DNA of 64,000 nucleotides from Sphingomonas sp. Leaf67 (GTDB lineage Bacteria; Pseudomonadota; Alphaproteobacteria; Sphingomonadales; Sphingomonadaceae), in the NCBI RefSeq assembly GCF_001421965.1, contig NZ_LMLP01000020.1:173-64172 (forward strand), read 5' to 3'. The notes beneath the pieces were generated by a model. The model was not told where the DNA came from and searched no databases. It was given only the letters and a program-made list of their open reading frames with translations. Position 1 is the stretch's first letter; every line of letters starts with the position of its first letter. The position numbers and the translations under genes are program-made. Shown here piece by piece: positions 53,308 to 63,100 of this stretch.

Positions 53308-55328
53308 CGTATCAGCTCGACTTTGTTACGGCCGGGGGTGCCACCCCCACCGGGCAGACCGGCACAGGTCGATCCCGACGTGCTGCCGCCCGATGCGGTG
53401 ATCCGGTTGGCGATCAACATGAAACATTGCCCGGCGGACTGGGTCGAGTTGCCGCCGCTGATCGTCACATCGGAATTGGGCAGATGGACCACGCCGCTGA
53501 AGATGCTGTCAGACCCGCCGCCCCATGCGGTCGCGGTCGACGTCGCGCTGTCGACGAGCAAGCTGGTGATCGTGCCTGCCGTCGTGCCATTCGGCGAGGA
53601 CAGGAGCTTGCTGCGCGCGCCACCGCTCAAATTGAGCGTACCCGACAGGATAAAGGTCACGTTCACCCCTGCCATGTCGGTATCGCTCGTCGAAACGCCT
53701 TCAAGCTGCGCGCCATATGTTTGGCCCGTCACCCTGGACGTATAGGGCCATTTGGTGCCGCCTGTGCCGTTCACCAGATCACCGGCAATCGTGTAGCGGC
53801 CCGCACCGAACAGCACTGCCCCCCTTACGTTCAGTTCGCCATTGATGAGGTGGTTGGTAGCCCTGCCGAACACGAGCCGGCTGCCCCCCTCGCTTGCGAT
53901 GCTGCCACCTGCGCTGAACGCGCCGTCGCCCATGATCATGATCGCGCTACCTGCGAGCGCGATCGATCGGCCGTTGGCGGCGCGCCCGATACGATAGTTG
54001 CCGTCGCCCAACGCCAACGTCGAATCACCGCCGATATCGATGCCGGCAACGACGTCGGTGTTTCCGGCGCCGGCCCACATCCAGCTACCGCCGCCGACCG
54101 AAATCGACCGGAACGCGTGCGCGCCCTTGCCGATGGTCAGCGTCGTGCCGCCCTTCAACGCCAGGTCGCCAGCGATCGAAACGCGGCCATCGCCGATGCG
54201 GTTGCTCCCCGAAAACCCCAGCGTACCGCTGCCGATCGAAAGGTTGCCGTTGCCGAAGGTAACGCCGGCGCCATCGAACCCGCCATTGATGCTGACGTCG
54301 CTGTCGCCGAAGTTGACCTTCGTACCGCCGCCGATCGTGACGCCCCGCGCTACGGTGATGGTCGACTGGTTCGAGAACGTAACGGTCGTATCGCCGGTGA
54401 TCTTCAACGCGCCGATCGTATATTTGCCAGCCGGCACGATATAATTCCCGTTCCCGCGGCGAAAACGGGCGACATTGGGACTGAAGTCGCTGCCGAACAC
54501 CCAGTCCTCCCCTGCGGGTGTCGATGGATCGGTGATGTTGGCGGGCGGGTCATAGGTTCCGATCAGGGCGCGTGCGGCGGTAATCTCCGGATTGTCCTGC
54601 AACGGATCTGCGATCGTCGTGGCTGCCTTGGTGCGTTTGTCTGCGGCGGGGACGTTGCCGTTCCACGACGGACTGACAAAATCGACCGCGTAGCGAACCG
54701 CATCGGCAACGATCGAGCCATAATTGTTCCGGATCGATCCCGCGCCCGAGACGATGTTCTTGGCAGCGATGCGCGAACCGCCGTTATTGACGTCGCCAAC
54801 CCCGGCGATCGCGCAGTCCGGGGCGTCGATCGTCGCTCCACCCGATGTCGAGACGGCATCCCCGCTCGACGTCAGGCCGAGGATGCACGGCGCGATACTC
54901 TCAGGCGCTTGAAGTCGCGCCGTTGCCGATGCCGCCACCGTATAGCTGCCGCCAAGACCAATTCCCCTCGCCAGCATGATCGGTACCTGGGTCGTGACGG
55001 TCACCAGTACCGCCTTCTCGCCGCGCGTGGGGACGTCGGTCAGCAGGTCCGCCGTGATCGTCGCATCGGGCAGGCCATTGATCCGGGCGAGGTCGCGCGC
55101 GGTGGGCGCTAAGATAACTTCCTGTTTCTGAACATTATAGGCCAGCGCCGCTGCAAGCGCCGCCAAATCCGCCACGCGTTGGTTGACGACGCGCTGCTGC
55201 AGTCCACGGTTGATGTCGACGGCAAACGCCGCAATGCCGATAAGACAAGGCAGCGACAATGCTCCGATGACCGCGACGGTGCCGCGGCAATCCGCTATCA
55301 GACGTCTCGGACCATCCCGGAAATTCAT
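53304..55328 (-). CDS. TadG-like pilus assembly protein with a large glycine-rich, beta-helix-like insert
   Basis: 674 residues. The N terminus matches TadG: RGTVAVIGALSLPCLIGIAA membrane segment followed by FAVDINRGLQQRVVNQRVAD and LAALAAALAYN. The usual von Willebrand A domain is not evident. Instead residues ~290-560 contain many short glycine-rich strand repeats (FGNGNLSIGSGTLGFSG, ALGDGNYRIGRAANGRS) predicted to form a parallel beta-helix. It ends with a GGGGTPGRNKVELIR tail. First gene of the tadG-tadE-tadE operon, with ATGA overlaps. No other tad genes are in the window. Confidence 0.85.
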   Translation of the reverse strand: MNFRDGPRRLIADCRGTVAVIGALSLPCLIGIAAFAVDINRGLQQRVVNQRVADLAALAAALAYNVQKQEVILAPTARDLARINGLPDATITADLLTDVPTRGEKAVLVTVTTQVPIMLARGIGLGGSYTVAASATARLQAPESIAPCILGLTSSGDAVSTSGGATIDAPDCAIAGVGDVNNGGSRIAAKNIVSGAGSIRNNYGSIVADAVRYAVDFVSPSWNGNVPAADKRTKAATTIADPLQDNPEITAARALIGTYDPPANITDPSTPAGEDWVFGSDFSPNVARFRRGNGNYIVPAGKYTIGALKITGDTTVTFSNQSTITVARGVTIGGGTKVNFGDSDVSINGGFDGAGVTFGNGNLSIGSGTLGFSGSNRIGDGRVSIAGDLALKGGTTLTIGKGAHAFRSISVGGGSWMWAGAGNTDVVAGIDIGGDSTLALGDGNYRIGRAANGRSIALAGSAIMIMGDGAFSAGGSIASEGGSRLVFGRATNHLINGELNVRGAVLFGAGRYTIAGDLVNGTGGTKWPYTSRVTGQTYGAQLEGVSTSDTDMAGVNVTFILSGTLNLSGGARSKLLSSPNGTTAGTITSLLVDSATSTATAWGGGSDSIFSGVVHLPNSDVTISGGNSTQSAGQCFMLIANRITASGGSTSGSTCAGLPGGGGTPGRNKVELIR

Positions 55329-55679
55329 CGATTATTTCTAGGGGGAAAAGACTTTATACGGCGTTAATTATGCCCCGCCCCCGCTGGTGGTCCATCGACC
55401 CTGACAGTCCGGGCCGGGAAGCGACGCGGGATGCCCGTGAAGAAGCATGAACCTCGGGAGATCATCGGAAAATGCCGTCAATCTGACGCGAACCGCTCTC
55501 CATACGATGCACGTTGTTCCTTGATTGCAATGTTCAGCTGACGAGCAGTTGCCGTTCGGCTTCGACGGTGCCCGAGCCGGGGATGTCGTCGCAACGCGTG
55601 CACGCCACCGGGCTGTCGGCACGATGCGCGAAACAACAGGTCGGATCGACGGGGCGCTTCGATCCGACCCGGGCAGGGG
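55329..55679. other. 351-base region without a recognised gene
   Basis: It lies upstream of the tad operon and downstream of the HupE operon. The low-GC stretch just before tadG (55329-55375) may hold its promoter. On the minus strand one frame ending at a stop at 55534-55536 reads CCFAHRADSPVACTRCDDIP and looks protein-like but has no start of its own; it is discussed as a possible gene remnant. Confidence 0.55.
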
Positions 55680-56288
55680 TTAATTTCGTTCGAACACGCT
55701 GGCGTAAAATCCATCGAGCTTAACGGTAACGGTGACGGGCTTGTCTTCCCGGTTCTTCCAGTACCAGCCATGCGTCCCGGCGAAGGGGGCGGTGAAGCTA
55801 CCCTGGGAAGACGTTATGTCCTTCTGTTTCCAATAGTCGGTGAACTCGTCCTCCTTCCCACCGGTCGGCTCACCATGCATGTCGGCGCGGACCGGACCTG
55901 TCGATGTCCAGCGAAAATTGAAGCTGTCGCCGGCCTGCATCCGCGCCTTCACCTCGATCCCCTTGCCGGGGGCGAGGATGACCGTCTTTTCGTCGCTGCG
56001 GAACGGCGTGGCACGGGCGATATTCGCCTGGGTCTGCGCGGCAACCGCAACGGCGACCGGGGCGGCCGCCGGCATGGTCGAGGGCGTCGCGTCGTCGACC
56101 GCATCTTCGCCGGCCGCCATGCGGGTCAGGCCGAGCGCCTTGCCGACCCCGGTCGGATCGATCGCATATTCGGCCGGCAGCACGAACAGCACGAGGATCG
56201 CGGCCCCCGCCGCCAGCGCAGCGATCGACGCCCGCCCCAGCGTCCGGGGCGAGGCATGATAGGGCGTGGTGGTGGTGGCAACCGTCAT
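55680..56288 (-). CDS. membrane-anchored periplasmic protein of the HupE operon
   Basis: 202 residues. One N-terminal membrane helix (ASIAALAAGAAILVLFVLPA) after a Thr-rich lead, then a periplasmic part. Residues ~110-202 form a compact beta domain: GKGIEVKARMQAGDSFNFRW, RADMHGEPTGGKEDEFTDYW, FAGTHGWYWKNREDKPVTVT and the end LDGFYASVFERN. Proteins of this type accompany HupE-like genes in sphingomonads and are often called transmembrane anchor proteins; the function is unknown. It is the last gene of the operon, overlapping hupE by ATGA. Confidence 0.82.
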   Translation of the reverse strand: MTVATTTTPYHASPRTLGRASIAALAAGAAILVLFVLPAEYAIDPTGVGKALGLTRMAAGEDAVDDATPSTMPAAAPVAVAVAAQTQANIARATPFRSDEKTVILAPGKGIEVKARMQAGDSFNFRWTSTGPVRADMHGEPTGGKEDEFTDYWKQKDITSSQGSFTAPFAGTHGWYWKNREDKPVTVTVKLDGFYASVFERN

Positions 56289-56986
56289 GCGACCTTCTCC
56301 GTCATGAAACCGGCGAGCTGATAGCCGGTGAGAACGATCCCCGCGCACATCAGCGCAGCGTTGGCAACGACGACGCTGCGGGTAAAGCTGGGTGAGCGCC
56401 GCCACAGCGTCATCAGGATCAGGATGATGCCGAGCGCCATGAACTGCCCCATTTCCACCCCGACATTGAAGCTGACGAGGTTGGGGATCAGCCCGTCGCG
56501 CGACGCGATCAGATCCTGCAACTTGGTCGCCAGGCCAAAGCCGTGGAAAAACCCGAAGATCAGCACCGCCGCCTTCTGGTTCGGCTGAAACCCGATCAGC
56601 GTCGGAAAGGCACCCAGATTGTCGAGCGCCTTGTAGACCACCGACAGCCCGATGATCGCGTCGATCAGATAGGGATTGGCGTGAATGTTGAAGAACACCC
56701 CGGCCAGCAGCGTCGTACTATGCCCGATCGCGAACAGCGTGACATAGGTACCGACATCCTTCAGCCGGTACAGGAAGAAGATGACGCCGAACAGGAACAG
56801 CAGGTGATCGTACCCGGTCACCATGTGTTTCGCACCCAGATACATGTAAGGCACGATGTTGATGCCCGGATTGTTCTGGATGAACGCCTTGTCCCCTTCG
56901 GCGACACCATGCGCCGCGGCGACCCCGTGCAGGCCGAGCGCCACGGCCGCGCCGAACAGCGGCCACGCGCGACGCAGCCCCCTCAT
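56285..56986 (-). CDS. HupE/UreJ-family metal channel protein
   Basis: 233 residues. A signal peptide cut after Ala25 (GVAAA) would leave His26 as the mature N terminus (HGVAEGD). Six to seven membrane helices follow. The nickel-site motif of HupE, H-x5-D-H, is present as HMVTGYDHLLFLFG, and the third-helix motif as FGFFHGFGLATKL. HupE proteins allow nickel or cobalt entry for hydrogenase or urease; neither enzyme is encoded here. Its start overlaps the upstream gene by ATGA. The metal and partner protein are unproven. Confidence 0.88.
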   Translation of the reverse strand: MRGLRRAWPLFGAAVALGLHGVAAAHGVAEGDKAFIQNNPGINIVPYMYLGAKHMVTGYDHLLFLFGVIFFLYRLKDVGTYVTLFAIGHSTTLLAGVFFNIHANPYLIDAIIGLSVVYKALDNLGAFPTLIGFQPNQKAAVLIFGFFHGFGLATKLQDLIASRDGLIPNLVSFNVGVEMGQFMALGIILILMTLWRRSPSFTRSVVVANAALMCAGIVLTGYQLAGFMTEKVA

Positions 56987-57351
56987 TTGACGGCAAAGGT
57001 CGCGGTCTGCCGCGCCTGGGTCTTCCTGTCGATCAGCAGGACGCCGACCTTCGATCCGACGGCGATCTTCGCGCCCTTGGCGACGAACTGGTTCTTGGCC
57101 GCGGGCGTCAGCACGATCTCGCTGCGCTGCGCACCGGTGGTGACGAACAGCTTGCCCATCATGCCGGCGGCCGGGACTTCGTCACCGTCCTCCATGACAT
57201 AGAGCGACACGCCGGCCGGCGCGCGGACCAGTTCGAACACGGTCTCGCCGACTTCGACGACCTGTCCGCCATGCCGCGGCTTGTCGTCGCCATGGGCCAG
57301 AGCGGGGGTGGCGATCAGCGCGAGGGCGATCGACAGAGTCTTGAACTTCAT
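56983..57351 (-). CDS. small His-containing periplasmic protein of the HupE operon
   Basis: 122 residues. Signal peptide cut after TPALA (residue 19), leaving mature N terminus HGDDKPRHGGQV, a cluster of His, Asp and Gly suited to metal binding. The remaining ~95 residues are a beta-rich domain (FELVRAPAGVSLYVMEDGDE, KIAVGSKVGVLLIDRKTQAR). I do not recognise a named family, though similar HGG-start domains accompany metal efflux or uptake genes. ATG 57351 is clear; 21 bases separate it from the DUF4198 gene. Confidence 0.78.
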   Translation of the reverse strand: MKFKTLSIALALIATPALAHGDDKPRHGGQVVEVGETVFELVRAPAGVSLYVMEDGDEVPAAGMMGKLFVTTGAQRSEIVLTPAAKNQFVAKGAKIAVGSKVGVLLIDRKTQARQTATFAVK

Positions 57352-57372
57352 AGGATATCTCCGGGAAAGGAC

Positions 57373-58116
57373 TTATTGCTCGGGTGCGTGCGGCAACGTG
57401 AAGGACAGGGTCGCCGTATGTTCGTAATGGTCGATCTTGGTCGGCTGATCGGTCGGCGAGACATAGACGGCGCGCAGCACGTTCAGCCCCTGGTTGCGGA
57501 CCGGCAGGGTCACCGTCCCATCGGCCTTGGTCTCGACCTCCGCCGCGTCGGGGTCGTTGACCATGTCATTGATCAGCTTGACGCCCGACACGGGCTTGCC
57601 CTTGAAATACACGCGATAGGTCATCGGCGTGCCGAGCTTGGCTGGCAGTGCGCCGACCGGCACGATCTGGAGCAACTGTGACGGGATCAGCGGCACCGGC
57701 TTGGTCAGCGCGCCCTGAATGGTCGTCGCGTACTTGATCGTGGTCTCGCTCTTTACCGAATTGGGTACCTCGTCCTTCGGCTTCTTGACGAACTCGCCGT
57801 CGGGCAGCTTCGACCAGGTCCCGTTCTGCAGCACCGCGCTGACCAAGGCCGGCGGGGCATCGGTATCGACCACCACCAGTGCCCCGTTGGTGCGCAACTG
57901 CGCGCCGATCGGGTTCAGGTCCGCATCCCATGCCTGCACATTTTCCATGTTGGGCTGGCGCTTCACCGCTTCGAGATCGTCTGCGCCGATGCCGTAGATG
58001 ATCGCGATCTGCTTGGCGCGCTGCGCGAACCATATTCCGTGCGCACCGGCCAGCGTGGGTGCAAGCATACCGGTTGATACGGCAGCGGTGTACAAGAACA
58101 TCTTCAGTCTGGTCAT
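57373..58116 (-). CDS. DUF4198 family periplasmic protein (first gene of the HupE operon)
   Basis: 247 residues. The signal peptide ends TLAGA (residue 25), so the mature protein begins HGIWFAQRAKQIAIIYG, a pattern typical of DUF4198. The C-terminal domain is Ig-like (PMTYRVYFKGKPVSGVKLIN, DGTVTLPVRNQGLNVLRAVY). DUF4198 proteins are linked to nickel and cobalt transport loci; a solute-binding role is proposed by context, not shown. A 17-bp palindrome lies 90 bases upstream. It is separated from the other three genes by 21 bases. Confidence 0.88.
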   Translation of the reverse strand: MTRLKMFLYTAAVSTGMLAPTLAGAHGIWFAQRAKQIAIIYGIGADDLEAVKRQPNMENVQAWDADLNPIGAQLRTNGALVVVDTDAPPALVSAVLQNGTWSKLPDGEFVKKPKDEVPNSVKSETTIKYATTIQGALTKPVPLIPSQLLQIVPVGALPAKLGTPMTYRVYFKGKPVSGVKLINDMVNDPDAAEVETKADGTVTLPVRNQGLNVLRAVYVSPTDQPTKIDHYEHTATLSFTLPHAPEQ

Positions 58117-58205
58117 GTTGTTGCCCCTTCGCTGTGACAGGTTAGTCGTAATCGAAGTGTGTCGTATGGAATCACCATTTTCTGCGGCCTCGCGGCATAA
58201 TGTGC

Positions 58206-58222
58206 CGGATCAGTGTGATCCG
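58206..58222. promoter_or_regulatory. palindrome upstream of the DUF4198-HupE operon
   Basis: CGGATCAGTGTGATCCG is a perfect inverted repeat, 7-bp arms with a 3-base centre, in the 152-base gap before the operon. It has no T run, so it is more likely an operator than a terminator of the upstream acyltransferase-like gene. The bound regulator is unknown. Confidence 0.45.
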
Positions 58223-58268
58223 TGACATTCCGGAAAGCCATGTCAGGTGTAAGTATGTATGCTACACA

Positions 58269-59474
58269 TCAGAAATACTTCAGCCATTTGATGTCGCGAC
58301 GACGCTGCTTCAGTCGCGAAAACCAGGCAGTCGGCAGATACAGCGGCAACAGAAGCGCGAAGTACCAAACTACCACGCCACCGTAATTGTCGAAGCCATA
58401 GGTCTCACCGTGGTTCGGTCCCCAAATAGCTAGCGCACTATGGTAGAAGATGCGCAGCACGGTCAGATGGAAGAGGTAGAAGAACATCGGCGCTCCGCCA
58501 AAGACGGCAAGCGCAGCGGTCAGACGGGAAGTGTCGATCCTTTCGAACAGGGCGAGCACCACTGCGCCAACGCCCAGCGTCGGCAACAGGAACAGAAGCG
58601 ACGCCGGGTACTTCGTCATGGAGATGAAGCTGAGAGTCGTTCGTACCGGGTCACCTTCCACGACGAACCACGGGTGATCGCCATAGACATTGAGAAAGCG
58701 CAGCACGAAGAACGCGGCGATCATGCCAAAGCCGAGCCGTAGCAGGCGCTGCTGCCGAACCGCTGGTGCCACGTCCGGCCGGAACCATGGTCCGATCCCG
58801 AAGCCCAGTGAGATGACACCGATCCAGGGCAGGATCGGATAGGTCGTCTTCGCCAGAAAGCCGAACGGCAGCGCAACCGTGTCCCGCTGATGCAGGATCG
58901 CCCAGAGCGGGAACAGGCTGTCATCCGGTTGCAGGCGGATGGGGTCGAGCAGGTTGTGGCAGCAGACCAGCGCCAGACCCACACCGATCAGTGCCGGTCG
59001 GGGCAACCGCATCAGCACGCTGAGCAGGATCATGCAGATGCCGATGCACCATATGACCTGTAACCAGAACGTCGGTTGCGGCACGATACCCCAATATAGC
59101 GGCCCGAGGTAGAGCAGTTCGAAGGCGATGAGCAGCGAGCCCCGCTTCAGGAGATAAGCGGTGGTTTCCTTGACGGTATGGTTCACACTGAACAGGTAGA
59201 CGCCCAGTCCTGTCAGCGCGACAAAGATCGGTGCGCAGAAACTTACGATGAACCGGGCAAATCCTACCGCTGGCAAAATCGTTCGCGCGTCGACCGGATC
59301 TGTTACCGGAAGATATACAAACCACGTCTCTCGCATGTGATCCAGAAGCATGAGGACCATGACCAGTCCCCGCAACGCATCGATGTTCTGCAGCCGGGTC
59401 CGCGCAGCTGGTTTCGCGACGCTATCGGTGCGAGGCTGGATTGATTCGGAAGCAATCGATGCGATCGACGCCAT
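58269..59474 (-). CDS. DUF1624 membrane protein, heparan-alpha-glucosaminide N-acetyltransferase-like
   Basis: 401 residues with about ten membrane helices. The family start is RLQNIDALRGLVMVLMLLDH, followed by FIVSFCAPIFVALTGLGVYL, and the end is typical (WFSRLKQRRRDIKWLKYF). DUF1624 proteins belong to the acyltransferase clan of HGSNAT/YeiB; they probably move acyl groups across the inner membrane, but no substrate is known. The gene is somewhat lower in GC than its neighbours. ATG 59474 follows a GGGGA site. It lies upstream of the HupE operon on the same strand. Confidence 0.87.
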   Translation of the reverse strand: MASIASIASESIQPRTDSVAKPAARTRLQNIDALRGLVMVLMLLDHMRETWFVYLPVTDPVDARTILPAVGFARFIVSFCAPIFVALTGLGVYLFSVNHTVKETTAYLLKRGSLLIAFELLYLGPLYWGIVPQPTFWLQVIWCIGICMILLSVLMRLPRPALIGVGLALVCCHNLLDPIRLQPDDSLFPLWAILHQRDTVALPFGFLAKTTYPILPWIGVISLGFGIGPWFRPDVAPAVRQQRLLRLGFGMIAAFFVLRFLNVYGDHPWFVVEGDPVRTTLSFISMTKYPASLLFLLPTLGVGAVVLALFERIDTSRLTAALAVFGGAPMFFYLFHLTVLRIFYHSALAIWGPNHGETYGFDNYGGVVVWYFALLLPLYLPTAWFSRLKQRRRDIKWLKYF

Positions 59475-60123
59475 CTGCTGTTCCCCAACTATACGGCATG
59501 TGCCGATCTTGCTGCATCATGACGGCATTGGTTTGGCGATATGTCCCGCGTTCATGTGAAAGATCGTCTGTGTGTGCCGCATTGCACAAGCTTTGCGACA
59601 TGATCTGTCGCGGCAACAATCAGGCTTTTGAATGTATACGATCTCATGCGCTTGTAGATTGCGGCTTACGACGGCTCCGCAATTTTCTACCTAGTTGGCG
59701 TTGAATGCTGTCCGTTCCAGAGACTTGCAGCCCCGAACAGGAGAAGGCGCCGCGAATGCATCGTCATCGATAACAGTCCCCATCACCGAGTTCGGATACC
59801 ATCATCATAGGTCACTCGTGGAACGCATTGATACGCACCCCGCCTCCGTTCGCTACGGACGCTTACATTGGCATGACGTATCGCCTTGAAGGCCAAATCG
59901 AATGAGAATTTTCATCGTTCTTTGGCAGAAAGAATTATTCTCGCTGATCGCGAGCAAATCCTTCGGCAAGTAAAGTATCATAATTCCAGCCAATTAAGTG
60001 TCCTGATCGGGAGAATGTCTTACCCAAACCCTGACACGCCGGTGAGAATGCCGCGCTTCGTCGCTGCGGTCGCAATGCACTGCTGCACTACGCGGATTCG
60101 GCAGCGACGAAGCACAGCTTCCC
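59475..60123. other. 649-base low-GC region without a recognised gene
   Basis: It separates the RND pump gene from the DUF1624 gene. GC is clearly lower than in surrounding genes, and neither strand has a frame with a convincing product. It contains the 13-bp inverted repeat at 60055-60113 and probably the promoter of the DUF1624 gene. It may be a scar of past insertion or gene loss. Confidence 0.6.
60055..60113. repeat. perfect 13-bp inverted repeat downstream of the RND pump gene
   Basis: GCTTCGTCGCTGC at 60055-60067 and its inverted copy at 60101-60113 enclose 33 bases. It lies just after the pump gene in the transcription direction. There is no T run; it may stabilise or end the transcript, or be the remnant of a small mobile element. 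Confidence 0.6.
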
Positions 60124-63100
60124 CTAGGCCGTTCCAGGCGAGCCGTTCGGTTCGACTGCCGGTGCGGTCGGTGAGGAACGAGGGTTGCCAGACCACCGAT
60201 CGACGAACGCACTGATTGCAGGCAGCACCAGCAGCGTCAGTATCGTCGACGTAATCAGTCCTCCGATCACCACCGTAGCAAGCGGCCGTTGCACCTCGGC
60301 CCCGGTGCCGGTCGCCAATGCCATCGGCACGAACCCGAGGCTGGCGACCAATGCCGTCATCAGAACCGGACGTACCCGTTCCATCGCGCCGTCGATGATG
60401 GCACGGTCTTCGGTGGCGCCCTCGTCACGGTGCTTGCGGATCGCGCTCATCATCACGAGACCGTTCAGGACGGCCACGCCCGACAGGGCGATGAAGCCGA
60501 CAGCCGCGGTGATCGAGAAGGGGATACCGCGCAGCAAGAGTGCAAAGACGCCACCCGCCAGCGCCATGGGTACCGCCGAAAAGACGATTCCTGCCGATGC
60601 GAAGCTGCCCAGGGCCATGAACAGCAAGGCATAGATGGCGACGAAGCAGATCGGCACAACGATCAGAAGGCGCAACCGTGCCGACTGCAGGCTTTCGAAC
60701 GTTCCGCCCCATGCCGTGTACATGCCGGTCGGAAGTTGCATCCGCCCGATCTTCGCCTGCGCTTCCGCGACGAAGCCGCCCAGATCGCGACCACGCACGT
60801 TGATCTGCACGACCACCATACGTTTGCCGTTTTCCCGGCTGATCTGGTTCAGTCCCTGGGTGTAGCTGAACCGCGCAACCTGACTGAGCGGGATCGAACG
60901 CGCGACCTGTTGATCTGCGGCGGGTAGCATGACCGGGATCGAACCCAGCGCCTCGACATCGTCGCGTTGCGCATCGGGCAGACGGACGACCACGTCGAAG
61001 CGGCGGTCCCCCTCGAACAGCAAGCCGGCGTGCCGGCCGCCCAGCGCTGCGGACACGGTATTCGCCACCTCCTCGACCGACAGACCATAGCGGCCTGCCG
61101 CCTGACGATCGATCTGGACGTCGAAGGTTGGTGCGCCGGACGTCTGTTCGGCGCTTACGTCCGCTGCACCGGGAATGGTCCGAACGGCAGATGCAATATG
61201 TCTGGCCTGTTCGCTCATCGCGTCGAGGTCATCGCCATAGAGTTTGATCGCGACGTCCGAACGAACGCCCGCGATCAGCTCGTTGAAGCGCATCTGGATC
61301 GGCTGCTGGATTTCCGTCCGATTACCGATCAGCGGCTTCATCCGCTCCTCGATCCGACGCAGGATATCCTCCTTGCTCTTCACGTCCGCGGGCCATTCGC
61401 TTTCCGGCTTGGGAATGACGTAGGTGTCAGACGCGTTGGGTGGCATCGGATCGGTGCCAAGATCGGCATTGCCGTTCTTCGAGAACACCAGCGCGACTTC
61501 GGGCATGGTCTTCAGCGCATCCTCGATCTGAAGCTGCATCCGGGTCGACTGGTCGATCGAGGCCGATGGTACGCGAAAGTTGGTGACCGTGATGTCCTTC
61601 TCGTCGAGTTGCGGCATGAACTCCTCGCCGAGAAGACCGAAGCTCAATACCGCCGCGACGAACACGGCGACGCCGCCCAGGATGAACGGTATCGGCCGCG
61701 CAACGGCCCGGTTGAGTACCGGAGCGTAGCGCTCCTTGAACCAGCGGATCGGCTTCACCTCCGTTTCGCTGACACGCCCCTTGACGACGATGGCGATCAT
61801 TGCCGGAATGAAGGTCAGCGACAGGATGAACGCGGATGCGAGCGCGAGCATGAGCGTGACGGCCATCGGCGCGAACGTCTTCCCCTCGACCCCCTGAAAG
61901 GTGAGCAGCGGCACGAAGACGAGGAAGATGATGAGCTGACCATAGACGGTCGGACGCACCATTTCCTGTGCGGCGAGCGTGGTTTCCTCCATCCGTTCGT
62001 CACGGGTGAGCAAGCGCCCTTCATGTTCCTGACGTTCGGCAAGACGGCGCAGGGCATTCTCGACGATGATGACCGCGCCGTCGACGATCAGGCCGAAGTC
62101 GAGCGCGCCGAGACTCATCAGGTTCCCGGATACGCCCAGACCGTTCATGCCCGCGGCCGTCATCAGCATGGTAATGGGAATGACCGCTGCGGTGATGAGA
62201 GCGGCGCGGATGTTGCCGAGCAGCAGGAACAGGACGACGATGACGAGCAGCGCGCCCTCGGTCAGATTCTTCTCGACCGTCGCGATCGTCGCATCGACCA
62301 GCTTGGAGCGGTTGTAGACCGGTTCGGCGAAGATGTCCGACGGCAGGGCCTTGTTGATCTCGGTCAGCTTGCCGGCGGCGTCGGTCGCGACGATCCGGCT
62401 GTTGTCGCCGACCAGCATCAACACGGTCGAGATGACCGCCTCCGATCCCATGCGACTACCCGAACCGGTGCGGACCGCTCCGCCGATGACGACCTCGCCC
62501 ACATCCTTGACGCGAACGGGTACGCCGTTGCGGGTGGCGACGACCGCTTCCTGAATATCCCCAATCGATTTCAGCCGGGCATCGGCCCTGACCAGGAAAC
62601 TCTCCCCCGCACGGCGGACATAGTTGGACCCGGCCGACAGGTTGGCCCGCTCCATCGCATCGGCCAGCTCCGTGACCGACAAGCCGTAGCTGGCGAGCGC
62701 GTTCAGGTTCGGCTCGATCAGATACTGCTTCACATAGCCGCCGTTGGAATCGACGCCCGCCACGCCACGCACAGCACGCATTTGCGGTCGGATGATCCAG
62801 TCCTGGACCGTGCGCAGATAGGCCGCCTTCGCAAGCTCGGTGGTCAGTCGTTCTCCCTCGGGCGTGAGGTAGCTCCCGTCCGACTGCCAACCCGGCTTGC
62901 CGTCTACGGCCTTCACCCCCTTCCCGTCGGGGTGCCGGAAGGCGACCGAATAGAAAAAGATTTCGCCAAGGCCCGTGCTGAGCGGCGCCAGGATCGGCTG
63001 TACGCCGGCCGGCAGGCTGTCGCGCGACTGCGCAAGGCGTTCGGTCACCTGCTGGCGCGCGAAATAAATGTCGGTCGCATCCGTGAACACGGCCGTGACC

